This document shows, piece by piece, positions 8,658 through 18,426 of a stretch of DNA of 64,000 nt. The number at the start of each line of letters is the position of its first letter. Position 1 is the stretch's first letter. A model generated the notes under the pieces. It made no database searches. It was not told where the DNA came from and worked only from the letters and a program-made list of their open reading frames with translations. The stretch covers positions 1,860,001-1,924,000 of the forward strand of contig NZ_CP077970.1 of NCBI RefSeq assembly GCF_024758505.1, in the 5' to 3' direction. Source of the stretch: Bradyrhizobium arachidis (GTDB taxonomy: Bacteria > Pseudomonadota > Alphaproteobacteria > Rhizobiales > Xanthobacteraceae). The translations under genes and the position numbers were made by a program.

Positions 8658-9923
8658 TCGTTCGTCAACTCGGTGCTCACGTGCAAGCGGCGCTTTATGT
8701 AGCAAAACCTCCCTGACCTCGTCCTTCTTGATTAGCGAGATCCGTCGATCTCGAAGGTTCAGGACGCGGAATCGCCATACGACAAGTTCCCACACTTGGA
8801 GCGTGAGCGGGAGGAGTTCAGCGGTGCGTGCGACGTCCAATGTTTCTCGCATTGAGCTGCTGGGACGCTACAGGAGTTATGCATATCTGCAGGTGAGGCT
8901 ACGCTTGTCGACCGTCGTTTCGTGGAGTCGCTGGTTTGCAGCGGTTTAAGGCAAGCTTTTGAGGGAAGGGGATGTTAAGGCCGGATCAGGTGCAAGGCGC
9001 TCATATTGCGCGCGCCCTAGAGATCAAAGTGGCCATGGCCGTGTTAAAGATCTTTGATTGATCGCTTCAATACAACAACTCCAAAGCGTTCAACTAGCAC
9101 GTCGATTGCAGCTGGAAAGGCCCGCGCGGTGCCTTGCCCCGGGACGGGTCGCCCGTTGGGGCGCGACCGGTCAGGCCCAATTCTCTCAAGGGCGAACGAA
9201 CGCCGCGGCCTGAGGCGCTTGTTTAGAATGAGGTGGAGCGTTACTCGCTCCTGCGCATTGAACAAGCTGAGATCGAAGCAGAAGAATACAGGTCGAGATC
9301 TCCGCAGCTAGCTGATCGACCTCGCTGAAAAGCATTAATACCCGAAAACGGATTACTCATCCGGCGAAACATAGCCCTACCGGCGCTTGAACCAAGGATC
9401 CGGTTCGAGCGCACGTGGCTTGCGAGAACCGCGCGGATCCTTTTGTTCGAAGTCGTGCGTCTAGCTGTCCGACCGCAAACGTGCCGATGTCAACAAGTTA
9501 CCAATTTGTCGGCAGACTGACATTGTGCCGGAAAGGCAACACGCGTGTTCGTGCATCGCACTGGCCCAAATCCTGCACCGCACAAAAAAGCGGGATGCCG
9601 AGGCTTACGAAACGGAGGCCTATTTGAAACTCTATGTATCAAAGCGACGATACCGACCCGGCTCCACTGTTGGTGAACAATCGCGGCAGTTCGCCCAAGA
9701 GGCTGGACGGCGCAAAGCTGATGGCCCCCATGACTTCAGCAGAAGCCTCGATGACCTCCTTCAAGATCAATTGGCTGGCGCCGATCTGGGTGGCGCAATG
9801 ACTCTTTCGCGAGCTGACGACCGTCAATCTAACCGTGATCGTTTGCTGGCGGGCCTACCGATTTGGCGTCGCCGACGATGCGGCTCGCGGTGATGTGGGG
9901 CGTTGCGGGCTCGGGAGATCTCG
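8658..9923. other. No gene seen (1.27 kb)
   Basis: Several open frames of 60-140 codons exist on both strands but none has a credible start, codon pattern or family motif. The stretch looks like decayed accessory DNA ahead of the DUF3422 gene. Confidence 0.5.
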
Positions 9924-11252
9924 ATGGTCGATCAATTGGATTTGGCATCATTCAAGCTACATCCCGAGCGGGACGCTGTACTCGGCGAAGTGCATGCACG
10001 CCCATTTACCGGCCTAGTGTCGGCGCTCGGGATGGTGCGTTTCGTGTTTCTCGCGAAGGGCGACGACGCCGCAAGCGATCGCCGCCGGTTTATTGATTTC
10101 TGTCGGGAGCACAAGGTAACCTCGCCCGAGCCGTCCGCGAAACATCATCAGATCGGGTTCGGGCCAGTGGTGCTACGCTGGGAGCAGCATTCCGAATTTG
10201 CAACGTTCACTTGGATCTGGAGCACCGCGAACGGTCCAGCCGCCCGCCAATTTGGCGACGTCCGTGACTCCGCTCAATCATTAATCCGTGGACTATCGCA
10301 AGCTGGAGAATTGCTCGCCGCGATCAAGTTAGAGGCAGAGCGGGGAGGCGCTTGTCCGATCGAGCGCGCCGAGCAGATTTTTGACAAAAGTAGTCTGGCG
10401 ATGGTCAACGTCAAGGGCGGGGCAGGCGTTGTGGCCTCCGACTTTCGCGCTGACGATAAAGGTTTTACGAGAATTCTGGTCTACGATCGCGGACTGACCC
10501 CGCACGATCTCGGCGCGCTGGTCCAACGTCTGTTGGAAATCGAGACCTACCGCTCCCTAGCGCTGCTTGGTCTATCGACCGCGCTGGAGCTTGCGCCATC
10601 GGTCGATCGAATCGATCGCCGTCTCGTCGAGGTGCTCGAAGAGATGCAGGGCGCGGAAGGGCTAAAAGTCAACAACCATCTCCTTCAGGAACTGACAGCA
10701 CTGGCAGTCTCGTTCGAAAGAGACGTGGCCGGCAGTTTGTTCCGTTTCGGTGCCAGCCGAGCATACAACGAGCTGGTGCAATCGCGATTGTCGATCGTTG
10801 AAGGCGAGGGCGTCGCGGATTATCCAACTTGGTCGTCCTTCCTGGCGCGCCGTATGGCGCCTGCGATACGAACCTGCGCAACGATGGAGGAGCGCCAGGC
10901 AAATTTATCGGACAAGCTGGCGCGCGCCGCGGATCTGTTGCGAACACGCGTTGATGTTGAAATCGAGCAACAGAATCGCGACCTTTTGCGCTCGATCAAC
11001 GAACGGTCGAGGCAGCAGCTTCGCCTGCAGTCCACGGTCGAGGGCTTGTCAGTCGGGGCCATCGGGTACTATGTGGTCAGCCTGTTCGCCTATCTCGCCA
11101 AAGGTGCCCACGACGTTGGACTGCACGTAGAGCCAACGTCTGTAACCGCGGCTTTCGTGCCAATCGCCGTCGGCGTGATCTGGCTGGTTAGTTACAATGT
11201 TCGGAAACGACACCTTAAGCCAGAAGACGCACCGTCCAGAGCGCGCGAGTAG
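9924..11252 (+). CDS. DUF3422 family membrane-anchored protein
   Basis: A 442-residue protein recognised as DUF3422 by its N-terminal pattern HPERDAVLGEVHARPF and the segment LVYDRGLTPHDLGALVQRLLEIETYR. Most of it is a large soluble domain with helical segments. The C-terminus carries two hydrophobic helices (about residues 375-393 and 408-425) separated by a short loop, so it is anchored by its tail. ATG 9924 follows GGGAG. The function of the family is not known to me and no neighbour gives a hint. Confidence 0.85.
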   Translation: MVDQLDLASFKLHPERDAVLGEVHARPFTGLVSALGMVRFVFLAKGDDAASDRRRFIDFCREHKVTSPEPSAKHHQIGFGPVVLRWEQHSEFATFTWIWSTANGPAARQFGDVRDSAQSLIRGLSQAGELLAAIKLEAERGGACPIERAEQIFDKSSLAMVNVKGGAGVVASDFRADDKGFTRILVYDRGLTPHDLGALVQRLLEIETYRSLALLGLSTALELAPSVDRIDRRLVEVLEEMQGAEGLKVNNHLLQELTALAVSFERDVAGSLFRFGASRAYNELVQSRLSIVEGEGVADYPTWSSFLARRMAPAIRTCATMEERQANLSDKLARAADLLRTRVDVEIEQQNRDLLRSINERSRQQLRLQSTVEGLSVGAIGYYVVSLFAYLAKGAHDVGLHVEPTSVTAAFVPIAVGVIWLVSYNVRKRHLKPEDAPSRARE

Positions 11253-11540
11253 AGTTTCCTGAGACAACATCGATCGCGAAGTCCTGCAGCCTGGGGCGAG
11301 GTCGGGAGAGGATATATTCAGGGGCGCCGGCTGCCCTTGCGTGCTGGCTTTGCGAAGGACGATAGTTGGTGGGCTAAATCGATTCTCATGAGATGCGTTC
11401 TCTAGTCGTTTGTTGCGAAGCGAGCGATCGCCTGACCAAGTGGCACGCGTTTCTGTATAGCAAGCCAACTCCGGATCCGATAGTTCGGCCGCACCTCGAC
11501 GTAGGGCAACCAAGCCGGAGATTTCGTCGTAGCGGTCTTG

Positions 11541-11768
11541 ATGAAGGTTTTGTTCTGGGCACTGGGGCTAAGCGTGGCGATGTGCAATGCGGGCGCTTTC
11601 GATCGTGATCCCGTTAAGAGCTGCTTGCCTAAATGCGGCCTCCGTCTGGCACACTGTTTGCTCTGCCAAACACAACATCACCAGGCCCCCCATGGTGGTG
11701 TTGGGGCGGACTCGGTGCATCCGAGGTCCAGGCGTCGGGGCCGCCCCGCTGCCCTTGTTCGAGTATAG
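11541..11768 (+). CDS. Possible small exported peptide
   Basis: ATG 11541 opens 75 residues starting MKVLFWALGLSVAMCNAG, a plausible signal peptide, followed by a Cys-rich stretch (several Cys within residues 29-45). There is no good ribosome-binding site, and the last third is basic and low-complexity, so the true extent is uncertain. It may be a spurious or decayed frame. Confidence 0.3.
   Translation: MKVLFWALGLSVAMCNAGAFDRDPVKSCLPKCGLRLAHCLLCQTQHHQAPHGGVGADSVHPRSRRRGRPAALVRV
11673..11703. repeat. Inverted repeat / hairpin
   Basis: CAACATCACCA (11673-11683) and TGGTGGTGTTG (11693-11703) form an 11-bp stem with one G-T type mismatch and a 9-base C-rich loop. It is not followed by a T-run, so it does not look like a standard terminator. 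It falls inside the doubtful frame at 11541. Confidence 0.5.
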
Positions 11769-12092
11769 GCGAAGACACACGTCTGCACAGCGCTAATGTT
11801 GATTACTCCACATCTCCGACAATTTTGACAGAGATTCGACCCACACAAAGCCGATACCGTTCACATCGACACGCCAGAGTGTCGTTTAGAACGTCACTGC
11901 CTTCTGTAGGTCCCGTTCCATGGCGCATGCCAAACCGCCGATTTGGAGCAGACCAGCAAGGGACGTGAAGCAAAGTCGCCAATCATATGGCTGATCGCGT
12001 AGTTTCCCGGCGCCAAGATATCCTTCAAGATATCCTTATCGTCTGCATGAACCAATGTTGGGATCGGCCGATTGCCATTCGCTGTGCTCGTT

Positions 12093-12108
12093 TGTCGCGA
12101 TTCCGACG
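12093..12108 (+). promoter_or_regulatory. NifA-type enhancer-like site upstream of hupS
   Basis: TGT (12093-12095), ten bases, then ACG (12106-12108): one base away from TGT-N10-ACA, and 95 bp upstream of the hupS -24 element, the usual distance. A closely similar sequence precedes the monooxygenase promoter at 50816. It could serve NifA or another enhancer-binding protein such as HoxA. Confidence 0.4.
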
Positions 12109-12185
12109 TCGTCGTGCGCCTGTGATTTGGTCGACGATAATCCCAACGAACGGGAACGTCTTCAGTTCGCGCACACACGGAGCCA

Positions 12186-12202
12186 TTGGCCTGCTTCTTG
12201 CT
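12186..12202 (+). promoter_or_regulatory. sigma-54 promoter for the hup operon
   Basis: TTGGCCTGCTTCTTGCT has GG 12188-12189 and GC 12200-12201 ten bases apart and a perfect TTGCT. It lies 50 bp upstream of the hupS ATG. RpoN-dependent control of hupSL by HoxA or NifA is known in rhizobia. Confidence 0.8.
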
Positions 12203-12251
12203 GTTCGCTTCATCGATAACTCATCAATCGGCACAATCGGTGGGGAGCCTC

Positions 12252-13343
12252 ATGGGAGCAGCGACGGCAACGTTCTATGGCGTGATCAGACGGCAGGGTA
12301 TCACCCGTCGAAACTTTCTTAAATTCTGCAGCCTGACCGCGACGAGCCTCGGGCTTGGGCCGCTGGCCGCCAGCCGCATCGCAAATGCTCTTGAAACAAA
12401 GCCACGCATACCGGTTATCTGGATGCATGGGCTCGAATGCACCTGCTGCTCGGAGAGCTTCATCCGCTCCGCCCATCCCTTAATGAAGGATACCATGCTG
12501 TCGATGATCTCGCTTGACTATGACGATACCATCATGGCCGCCGCTGGCCATCAAGCGGAAGCGATCCTCGAAGAGACCCGTGCCAAATATAAGGGTCAGT
12601 ATGTGCTCGCGGTCGAGGGCAATCCGCCGCTGAACGAGAGCGGCATGTTCTGCATCCACGCCGGCAAGCCTTTCGTCGAGAAGTTGAAGATGATGGCCGA
12701 GGACGCGATGGCGGTCATCGCCTGGGGCTCCTGCGCTGCATGGGGCTGCGTTCAGGCAGCAAGGCCCAATCCGACGCAGGCAACGCCCATCGACAAGGTC
12801 ATCACCAACAAGCCGGTCATCAAGGTGCCGGGTTGCCCGCCGATCGCGGAGGTGATGACGGGCGTAGTGACCTTCATCACCACCTTTGGCAAGCCCCCTG
12901 AACTCGACCGGCAGGGCCGGCCGAAGATGTTCTACTCGCAACGCATCCACGACAAATGCTACCGACGGGCGCATTTCGACGCAGGCCAATTCGTCGAGGA
13001 ATGGGACGATGAGGCGGCGCGCAAAGGATATTGCCTCTACAAGATGGGCTGTAAGGGGCCGACCACATACAACGCCTGTTCGTCGGTGCGCTGGAACGGT
13101 GGCGTCTCCTTTCCGATCCAGTCGGGCCACGGCTGCATCGGTTGCTCAGAAGATGGCTTCTGGGACAAGGGCTCGTTCTACGACCGCCTGACCAACATCA
13201 AGCAATTTGGCATCGAGAAAAATGCCGACCAGATCGGTATGGCGGCGGCTGGCGCCGTCGGCGCTGGGGTCGTCGCACATGCAGCGGTGACGGCGCTGAA
13301 GCGCTATGCCGGCAAACGCGAAGATGCGAACCGGCGTCACTGA
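12252..13343 (+). CDS. hupS: Uptake [NiFe]-hydrogenase small subunit HupS
   Basis: HupS holds the three iron-sulfur clusters that pass electrons from H2 oxidation to the cytochrome b subunit. The 363-residue precursor starts with a long Tat signal containing RRNFLK (about residues 18-23), which exports the folded HupSL dimer. Cluster-binding cysteines are visible in [40 protein letters not shown] and [13 protein letters not shown] hydrophobic C-terminal anchor lies near residues 325-345. ATG 12252 follows GGGAG; upstream in-frame codons to 12186 overlap the promoter and are not coding. It is the first gene of the cluster. Confidence 0.97.
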   Translation: MGAATATFYGVIRRQGITRRNFLKFCSLTATSLGLGPLAASRIANALETKPRIPVIWMHGLECTCCSESFIRSAHPLMKDTMLSMISLDYDDTIMAAAGHQAEAILEETRAKYKGQYVLAVEGNPPLNESGMFCIHAGKPFVEKLKMMAEDAMAVIAWGSCAAWGCVQAARPNPTQATPIDKVITNKPVIKVPGCPPIAEVMTGVVTFITTFGKPPELDRQGRPKMFYSQRIHDKCYRRAHFDAGQFVEEWDDEAARKGYCLYKMGCKGPTTYNACSSVRWNGGVSFPIQSGHGCIGCSEDGFWDKGSFYDRLTNIKQFGIEKNADQIGMAAAGAVGAGVVAHAAVTALKRYAGKREDANRRH

Positions 13344-13364
13344 GTGTTTTGAGGTAGGGCAAGA

Positions 13365-15146
13365 GTGGACCTCCAACACCCCCACGGGTTCAAGCCCGGC
13401 AAGCGCATCGTGGTCGATCCGGTGACCCGGATTGAAGGTCACATGCGGGTCGAGGTCAACATTGACTCCGACAACGTGATCCGCAACGCGGTCTCCTCGG
13501 GCACGATGTGGCGGGGCATCGAGATCATCCTGAACGGTCGCGATCCGCGCGACGCTTGGGCCTTCACCGAGCGGATCTGCGGCGTGTGCACCGGAACGCA
13601 TGCGCTCACATCGGTCCGTGCGGTCGAGAACGCGCTCGGCATCGCCATTCCGGAGAATGCCAACTCGATCCGGAACATCATGCAGCTCTGCCTCCAGGTG
13701 CATGATCATCTCGTGCATTTTTATCACCTGCACGCGCTCGACTGGGTCGATCTGATGTCGGCGTTGAAGGCCGATCCAAAGGCGACCTCGGCGCTGGCGC
13801 AATCGATCTCGTCCTGGCCGTTGTCCTCTCCCGGCTATTTCAAGGACCTCCAGATCCGGCTGACAAAGTTCGTCGAGTCCGGTCAGCTCGGTCCGTTCAA
13901 GTACGGCTATTGGGGGCATGCCGCCTACAAGCTACCGCCGGAAGCGAACCTGATGGCTGTCGCCCATTATCTGGAAGCGCTCGATTTCCAGAAGGACATC
14001 GTCAAGATCCACGCCATATATGGAGGCAAGAATCCGCATCCCAACTGGCTGATCGGCGGGGTGCCCTGCGCGATCAATGTCGATGGCACCGGCGCGGTCG
14101 GCGCCATCAACATGGAGCGGCTGAACCTCGTCTCGTCGGTCATCGATCGCTGCATCGAGTTCACCGAAAAAGTCTACCTGCCCGACATCGTCACGATCGG
14201 CTCCTTCTACAAGGACTGGCTCTATGGCGGCGGGCTCTCCGGCAAGAGCGTGATGGCCTATGGCGACATTCCGGAGAACGCCAACGACTATTCTGCGAAG
14301 AACCTGAAACTGCCGCGCGGCGTGATCATCAACGGCAACCTTAACGAGGTGCTGCCGCTCGACCATGCCGATCCCGAGCAGATACAGGAATTTGTTAGTC
14401 ACTCCTGGTACAAATATGACGACGAGTCAAAGGGCCGGCATCCCTGGGACGGCATCACCGAACCGAACTATGTGCTCGGTCCCAATGCGCGGGGCACCAA
14501 GACCGACATCAAGGAGCTTGACGAAGGCGGCAAGTATTCCTGGATCAAGGCTCCGCGGTGGCGCGGAAATGCCGTCGAGGTCGGGCCGCTCGCCCGTTAC
14601 ATCGTGGGCTGCGCGCAGAACAAGCCCGAATTCAAGGAGCCGACCGAAAAGCTGCTTAAGACGCTCGGCCTGCCGGCCAGCGCATTGTTTTCCACTCTCG
14701 GCCGCACCGCGGCACGCGCGCTGGAATGCGAATGGGCGGCCAACCAGATGCGCTATTTCCAGGACAAGCTGGTGGCACGCATTAAGGCGGGCGACTCTTC
14801 AACCGCCAATATCGACAAATGGGAGCCGGAGAGCTGGCCGAAGGAAGCCAGGGGCTATGGCTTCACCGAGGCGCCGCGTGGCGCGCTCGCGCACTGGATC
14901 AAGATCAAGGAGACTAAGATCGACAACTACCAGTGCGTGGTGCCGACCACCTGGAACGGATCGCCACGGGATCCCAAGGGCAACATTGGCGCCTTTGAAG
15001 CGGCGCTGATGGATACGCCGATGGCGGCGCCGGAACAGCCCCTGGAGATCCTACGTACGATCCACTCCTTCGATCCCTGCCTTGCGTGCTCGACCCACGT
15101 GATGAGCCCGGACGGTCAGGAAATGGCAGCCGTCAAAGTCAGGTAA
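13365..15146 (+). CDS. hupL: Uptake [NiFe]-hydrogenase large subunit HupL
   Basis: HupL carries the Ni-Fe active site that splits H2. The 593-residue precursor uses a GTG start at 13365 behind GAGGTAGGG. The N-terminal nickel-ligand motif is RICGVC (about residues 72-77), and the C-terminal one is DPCLACSTH followed by a 15-residue extension ([15 protein letters not shown]) that the protease HupD removes after nickel insertion. [10 protein letters not shown] near the N-terminus is also typical. It is 21 bp after hupS and 15 bp before hupC. It appears intact. Confidence 0.97.
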   Translation: MDLQHPHGFKPGKRIVVDPVTRIEGHMRVEVNIDSDNVIRNAVSSGTMWRGIEIILNGRDPRDAWAFTERICGVCTGTHALTSVRAVENALGIAIPENANSIRNIMQLCLQVHDHLVHFYHLHALDWVDLMSALKADPKATSALAQSISSWPLSSPGYFKDLQIRLTKFVESGQLGPFKYGYWGHAAYKLPPEANLMAVAHYLEALDFQKDIVKIHAIYGGKNPHPNWLIGGVPCAINVDGTGAVGAINMERLNLVSSVIDRCIEFTEKVYLPDIVTIGSFYKDWLYGGGLSGKSVMAYGDIPENANDYSAKNLKLPRGVIINGNLNEVLPLDHADPEQIQEFVSHSWYKYDDESKGRHPWDGITEPNYVLGPNARGTKTDIKELDEGGKYSWIKAPRWRGNAVEVGPLARYIVGCAQNKPEFKEPTEKLLKTLGLPASALFSTLGRTAARALECEWAANQMRYFQDKLVARIKAGDSSTANIDKWEPESWPKEARGYGFTEAPRGALAHWIKIKETKIDNYQCVVPTTWNGSPRDPKGNIGAFEAALMDTPMAAPEQPLEILRTIHSFDPCLACSTHVMSPDGQEMAAVKVR

Positions 15147-15161
15147 AGAGGCAGGAACGTC

Positions 15162-15917
15162 ATGATGGATGCAGGTTCACGTCCGGCGGCAGAGTCAGAG
15201 CTGGCCTCTGCCGTAATCGCGCTCGATGCCGCTGGCGAACAGACCGCCGCTCGGCCCACCATCTATGTCTACGAAGCGCCGGTGCGGATTTGCCACTGGG
15301 TGAATGCGTTGTCGATCCTGGTCCTTATGGTGAGCGGCTATCTGATCGGCACGCCGCCGCCGATGGTCGCGGCGTCCGGCAACTTTGTAATGGGCTACAT
15401 CCGGTTTGCTCACTTCGCGGCGGCGCAGGTGCTCGTGGTGTTCTTTCTCGCCCGCATCCTATGGGCCGTCTTCGGGAACCATCACTCACGGCAGATTTTC
15501 TACATTCCGGTGCATCGCAAGCAGTTCTGGAAGGACGTACTGCACGAGATTCGCTGGTACGCCTTCCTGGAACGCGAGCCGAAGATTTATGTCGGCCACA
15601 ATCCCCTGGCGCAGACGGCGATATTCACGGGCTTCACCCTGTTGGTCCCCTTCATGATCGTCACAGGTTTTGCGCTCTTTTCGGAAGGCGCGGGGATCGA
15701 CAGCTGGCAGCACGCGCTATTCGGTTGGGTGTTCGACCTTTGGCCGAACAGTCAGGACGTTTACACTTGGCATCATCTTGGCATGTGGGCGCTCATCATA
15801 TTCTTGATGGTCCATATCTATGCCGCCGTCCGCGAAGACATCATGTCGCACCAGAACATCATCTTCTCGATGATCTCGGGTGTACGTCGGTGCCGCGATA
15901 ACAGGGGAAGAGGAGCG
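15162..15917 (+). CDS. hupC: Ni/Fe-hydrogenase b-type cytochrome HupC, no stop codon (reads into hupD)
   Basis: HupC anchors HupSL in the membrane and passes electrons to quinone through two b haems. It has four hydrophobic segments and the histidines expected for haem binding (PVRICHWVNALS, IRFAHFAAAQ, HHLGMWALIIF, VHIYAAVREDIMSHQN). A normal HupC ends about 10 residues after the conserved SMISG segment. Here the frame has no stop: it continues as RRCRDNRG and runs straight into HupD, making a 445-codon open frame (15162-16499). A single change of a stop to GGA near 15906 would explain this. ATG 15162 follows AGGA. Confidence 0.9.
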
Positions 15918-16499
15918 GTGCCGACATGTTCAAAGCCAAGGCGCGTCCTTTTGCTCGGTATCGGCAACATTCTTTGGGCAGATGAAGGGTTTGGGGTGCG
16001 TGCCGTGGAAGAATTTCATCACCGCTACGCCGTACCCGATGAGGTCACAATCCTGGACGGTGGTACCCAGGGGCTCCACCTCGTGAACTATCTTCAGGAA
16101 TCCGACCGCCTGATCGTATTCGACGCGATCGATTATGGCCTGGAGCCTGGTCAGTTGAAGCTCGTGCGCGACGAGGAGGTGCCGCGTTTCACCGGCGTTA
16201 GGAAGATGAGCCTTCATCATACCGGATTTCAGGAAGTTATCAGTGCGTGTGACCTGCTCGGGGATTGCCCGAAACATCTCGTGTTGATCGGCTGCCAGCC
16301 GCTTGATCTCGATGACTGGGGTGGGCCCCTGACGTCGGACGTGCGTAATCAGATCGGCCCTGCGGTCGAGCTTGCCAGATTTATTCTGGTGGAGTGGGGC
16401 GTGCAGGTGACGCCGCGCATCACACCGTTACGGGAATCTGAATGGTTGCTCGCCAATGGTATCGATCACCAGCGTTACGAAGTGAGAGCGCGGACATAA
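15918..16499 (+). CDS. hupD: Hydrogenase maturation protease HupD, in frame with hupC
   Basis: HupD cleaves the C-terminal peptide of HupL once nickel is in place. The family motif VLLLGIGNILWADEGFGVRAVEEF is present (nickel-sensing Glu and Asp), as is the conserved HHTGFQEV. I place the start at GTG 15918, giving MPTCSKPRRVLLLG, with AGGGGA nine bases upstream; ATG 15926 is out of frame and quickly stops. The same frame is open from hupC, so a HupC-HupD fusion could also be made. A free HupD is expected to be needed in the cytoplasm, so internal initiation may rescue function. Confidence 0.88.
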   Translation: MPTCSKPRRVLLLGIGNILWADEGFGVRAVEEFHHRYAVPDEVTILDGGTQGLHLVNYLQESDRLIVFDAIDYGLEPGQLKLVRDEEVPRFTGVRKMSLHHTGFQEVISACDLLGDCPKHLVLIGCQPLDLDDWGGPLTSDVRNQIGPAVELARFILVEWGVQVTPRITPLRESEWLLANGIDHQRYEVRART

Positions 16500-16529
16500 A
16501 CGGCGAGCGAGTTGTCGGAGACATCGCAG

Positions 16530-16946
16530 ATGTGTCTTGGTTTGCCAATGACGATTATCGAAACCGACGGTATCTCTGCGCTTTGCGAGTTTCGTGGAAA
16601 GCGCCGTCGCGTCTGGGTGTTCTTGCTCTCCCGTCCGATTGCCTGCGCCAAGGTGCTTGTCCATGTCGACACTGCGATCCGGCTCTTGGATGATGAAGAG
16701 GCGCAGCTAATTGGCGATGCTATTGAAGGCATCGGCGCAGCGCTCAACGGCGAGGATTGCGACCGCTTCTTCGCCGACCTGATTGACCGCGAGCCGACGT
16801 TGCCCGTGCATCTACGGCTCGATCAGGCCTCTGGTCACCTTCGACTTCCTAATACGAGCCACGAGACAAGCACCGACCTTAAGAAAACGACTGTGAAGCT
16901 GGAAGACGATCCTGTGATCCATAAGATCATTGTCAGTCGTTCATGA
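16530..16946 (+). CDS. hupF: Hydrogenase chaperone HupF (HypC/HupF family)
   Basis: HupF is a HypC-like chaperone for the large subunit, known in rhizobia to stabilise HupL under oxygen. ATG 16530 gives MCLGLPM, the invariant Met-Cys start whose Cys2 binds the cofactor; GGAG lies 9 bp upstream. The conserved C-terminal DLIDREPTLPVHLRL is present, as in rhizobial HupF. The segment around residues 25-45 (RRVWVFLLSRPIACAKV) departs from the usual pattern, and about 35 extra residues follow the normal end. The protein is 138 residues versus about 100 expected, so the 3' end may have been altered by the changes that ruined hupG. Confidence 0.82.
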   Translation: MCLGLPMTIIETDGISALCEFRGKRRRVWVFLLSRPIACAKVLVHVDTAIRLLDDEEAQLIGDAIEGIGAALNGEDCDRFFADLIDREPTLPVHLRLDQASGHLRLPNTSHETSTDLKKTTVKLEDDPVIHKIIVSRS

Positions 16947-17010
16947 TAGCGATCGTTCCAACTAAAAACGGCCTCGTAGAATAACTGATCTGCTCAGATC
17001 TGGAGGACTG

Positions 17011-17255
17011 ATGGAATTCCGCCTCGCACGACGCGACTGGTCCGTGCCCGATATCACTGCTCTTCGTTCTCCAGTCGTGTCCGATGAGGGTGCGGTGGCA
17101 GTGTTGATCCCGCACGCCTTGCCGAGGCGCCCGGCGTTCGCCTCGTTCTGCCTGAGTTGAACATGACTTTCGGAGGGTAGGTGCATGGCGTGGTTGTTGC
17201 GTGCAAGGCCAAGAAGGAGCTCGGTCAGCGCTATGGGCTGCGCGTGCGACCATAA
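17011..17255 (+). pseudogene. hupG: hupG remnant, frameshifted and interrupted
   Basis: ATG 17011 with a perfect GGAGGA starts MEFRLARR, as expected at this place in the operon, but that frame stops at TGA 17157-17159. A second frame then reads LAEAPGVRLVLPELNMTFGG, TAG (17178-17180), VHGVVVACKAKKELGQRYGLRVRP, TAA (17253-17255), which matches the HyaE/HupG thioredoxin-like family. At least one frameshift, one internal stop and loss of the middle and the end are needed to explain it. HupG normally helps export or process HupS. Confidence 0.62.
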
Positions 17256-17417
17256 TGAACTGTCTCACCAAGGGAGAAACACTCGGATTGATCGCAAAAT
17301 CCAGAACTGGTCGATTTATATCGTCCGCATAGCCAAGCTGACCAGGCGACCGCTCCGAGGCTCGACCGCAGGCGTAAAAACAATCGTCGCGTACTATAGG
17401 TCACACGGTGTCCGACT

Positions 17418-18269
17418 ATGAATGCGGATTTCTTGACAGCGGCTGAAGACAAGGAGCCGCCGATGCGCGCCGAGGAAAGTCGGGACGCGGCGGGGGGCAG
17501 CCGGAGCGCCGCGGACTCCTTGGTGGGGCTTGCCATGCTCGATGGTGCCGGGCTCGCGAAGAGCTGCCCGAATGTTGTCGAGCTCTTGTCGAAGATCGCT
17601 GAAGCCATCGCAAGCCAGAAGGCAGATGCGCCCACGCAGCTGTTCCGGCTTGACGATCTCAATCATCTCGAACGCGAGCTCCTCGCTGACGTGATCGGTG
17701 AAGGTGAGGTGGCCGGCGTCGTCGCGCTGCCGGGTGGATCGCTGGTGCAGATCCAGGAAGCGGTACTTGCAGGCCTATGGCGCGTGCGGATTGAGACCGA
17801 CTCTCTCCACGAGTATCTCGAGGTCGGAGCGATCCCGGAGATCGTGAAACGGGCGGCCGCGGATTTGACAGCCGCGAATTTTGAGATCGGCCAGCCGCCG
17901 GAGGGCGCCATGAACGTGCTGCCGGTGCTCGCCGAAATCCAGGAGCGGGCACCTGCCTGGCGGCCCGGCATGCACTCTCTGATCATCAACTTCACGCTGC
18001 TACCGATGAGCCCGGTCGACATGAGCTTCCTGCAGGAGACGATCAGGAACGGACCAATCCAGCTGGTCTCGCGCGGCTATGGTACCTGCCGCGTGCACGC
18101 GACCGGAATCCGCAATGTCTGGTCGGTGCAGTTCCTCAACGCCATGGACACCATCATCCTCGATACGCTCGAGGTCGGCGGCGTGCCGACGGTGGCGGTC
18201 GCGGCCGACGAGGATTTCGAGGATTCGGCTAAGCGGCTCAGGGAAATTATAGAGGTCTATTTCAATTGA
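17418..18269 (+). CDS. hupH: Hydrogenase expression/formation protein HupH
   Basis: HupH assists maturation of the HupS iron-sulfur subunit. The 283-residue protein has the two-part HupH layout: a variable N-terminus ([16 protein letters not shown]), and a conserved C-terminal domain with [43 protein letters not shown] and [14 protein letters not shown] segments. ATG 17418 lacks a strong Shine-Dalgarno site, and the 160 bp before it hold only debris after hupG. Downstream, the stop overlaps the hupI remnant. It appears intact. Confidence 0.93.
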   Translation: MNADFLTAAEDKEPPMRAEESRDAAGGSRSAADSLVGLAMLDGAGLAKSCPNVVELLSKIAEAIASQKADAPTQLFRLDDLNHLERELLADVIGEGEVAGVVALPGGSLVQIQEAVLAGLWRVRIETDSLHEYLEVGAIPEIVKRAAADLTAANFEIGQPPEGAMNVLPVLAEIQERAPAWRPGMHSLIINFTLLPMSPVDMSFLQETIRNGPIQLVSRGYGTCRVHATGIRNVWSVQFLNAMDTIILDTLEVGGVPTVAVAADEDFEDSAKRLREIIEVYFN

Positions 18270-18421
18270 GCGGGAGTGATAATTTCGGCGTGCGGCAGGA
18301 TGTTACTGAGCTCGCGCGGCTCGAATGCAGCATGTGCTGGACCGTCTATGACCCCCTCGGCGCGCCCGCGACAAGTGCGTTCGACGACCGTAACTTCCTG
18401 CGCGGTGTACTGACGGAGTAG
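18266..18421 (+). pseudogene. hupI: hupI rubredoxin remnant with only one CxxC
   Basis: Overlapping the hupH stop, a 51-codon frame contains ELARLECSMCWTVYDP, the first metal-binding half of a HupI-type rubredoxin. The second CPxC half is absent: the frame goes on as LGAPATSAFDDRNFLRG and stops at TAG 18419-18421. No ATG precedes it; a TTG at 18266 or GTG at 18290 would have to start it. The HybE-like HupJ that normally follows is missing as well, so a deletion probably removed the end of hupI and all of hupJ. Confidence 0.65.
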
Positions 18422-18426
18422 CGCGG

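Noticed and set aside
12480..13130. 216-codon open frame on the minus strand
   Set aside because: It lies opposite hupS and reflects the high GC third-position bias of that gene.
13146..13919. 257-codon minus-strand open frame
   Set aside because: Opposite hupL; no start signal or family pattern.
15086..15901. 271-codon plus-strand open frame overlapping hupC
   Set aside because: A shifted-frame shadow of hupC; Arg-rich with no motifs.
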